A stretch of 6,061 nt of DNA from Bacillota bacterium (GTDB lineage: Bacteria; Bacillota; Clostridia; UBA1381), in the NCBI GenBank assembly GCA_021203665.1, contig JAJQAT010000220.1, forward strand, positions 1 to 6,061, written 5' to 3'. Shown here piece after piece: positions 6,006-6,061 of the stretch (within the stretch, counting starts at the first letter, position 1; each line of letters begins with the position of its first letter). A model generated the notes under the pieces. It saw nothing but the letters and a program-made list of their open reading frames with translations, did no database searches and was not told the DNA's origin. The translations under genes were made by a program, and so were the position numbers.

Positions 6006-6044
6006 GCTGTCGACAAGTATATCAAAGATATACCTGTCGACAGC
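6006..6044 (-). repeat. Long near-perfect inverted repeat with GTCGAC cores
   Basis: Two 18-nt arms (6006-6023 and 6027-6044) flank a 3-nt loop. As minus-strand RNA all 18 positions can pair, with one G-U pair (6034 with 6016); plus-strand RNA would have an A-C mismatch there. Each arm contains the self-complementary TGTCGACA. It could be an RNA stem, a palindromic intergenic repeat, or a pair of protein-binding sites. There is no T-tract after it on either strand, so it is not a standard terminator. Confidence 0.75.
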
Positions 6045-6061
6045 GAAAAAAGCATCATCGA

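Noticed and set aside
6045..6061. T-run and GATGC at the right edge considered as the end of an upstream terminator
   Set aside because: Any 5' arm lies outside the window, so pairing cannot be shown.
1..6061. CRISPR arrays, tRNA/rRNA genes, insertion sequences, prophage or toxin-antitoxin genes
   Set aside because: No spaced direct repeats, RNA-gene motifs, transposase-like proteins or terminal repeats were seen on either strand.

Overview
The window holds five genes, all on the minus strand, so transcription runs from high to low coordinates. Base composition is moderate (near 50% GC by eye). The proteins use the isoleucine codon ATA heavily, and the ribosome-binding sites are strong GGAGG types with sigma-A-like promoters. 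Together with a sporulation-type CwlD amidase and an anaerobe-type flavodiiron protein, this suggests an anaerobic, probably endospore-forming Clostridia-like Firmicute, perhaps from a gut or plant-polysaccharide habitat. The organism is inferred from style and gene content, not from a marker gene.

Layout in transcription order. (1) 6061-5966 is non-coding. It carries an 18-bp-stem hairpin with a GTCGAC core and then a terminator-like hairpin. (2) 5940-4975 encodes a membrane-anchored N-acetylmuramoyl-L-alanine amidase with a Pro/Glu/Thr repeat linker and a cysteine-bearing insertion. (3) 4900-3512 encodes a GH4 NAD-dependent glycosidase with a CHEV motif, most likely an alpha-galacturonidase. 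It has its own clear promoter. (4) 3418-2249 encodes a class A flavodiiron protein, behind a near-consensus promoter whose spacer is filled by a perfect 8-bp inverted repeat. (5) 2230-740 lies 18 bp downstream and encodes a GH27 alpha-galactosidase-type glycosidase fused at its C-terminus to a complete-looking rhodanese domain. A good intrinsic terminator follows at 682-724. (6) 621-1 encodes a CwlD-like amidase, cut off by the window edge.

There is no gene-free stretch over 300 bp; the longest gap between genes is 118 bp (622-739).

How they fit together: genes 3 and 5 act on galactosyl- or galacturonosyl-type substrates and both appear cytoplasmic, which fits intracellular processing of imported plant oligosaccharides. 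No transporter or regulator is in view. Genes 4 and 5 look like one transcription unit, so an O2/NO-detoxifying enzyme is made with a glycosidase that carries a sulfurtransferase-like domain. That fusion and its redox operon context are the most unusual things here. The two flanking cell-wall amidases look unrelated to the sugar and redox genes.
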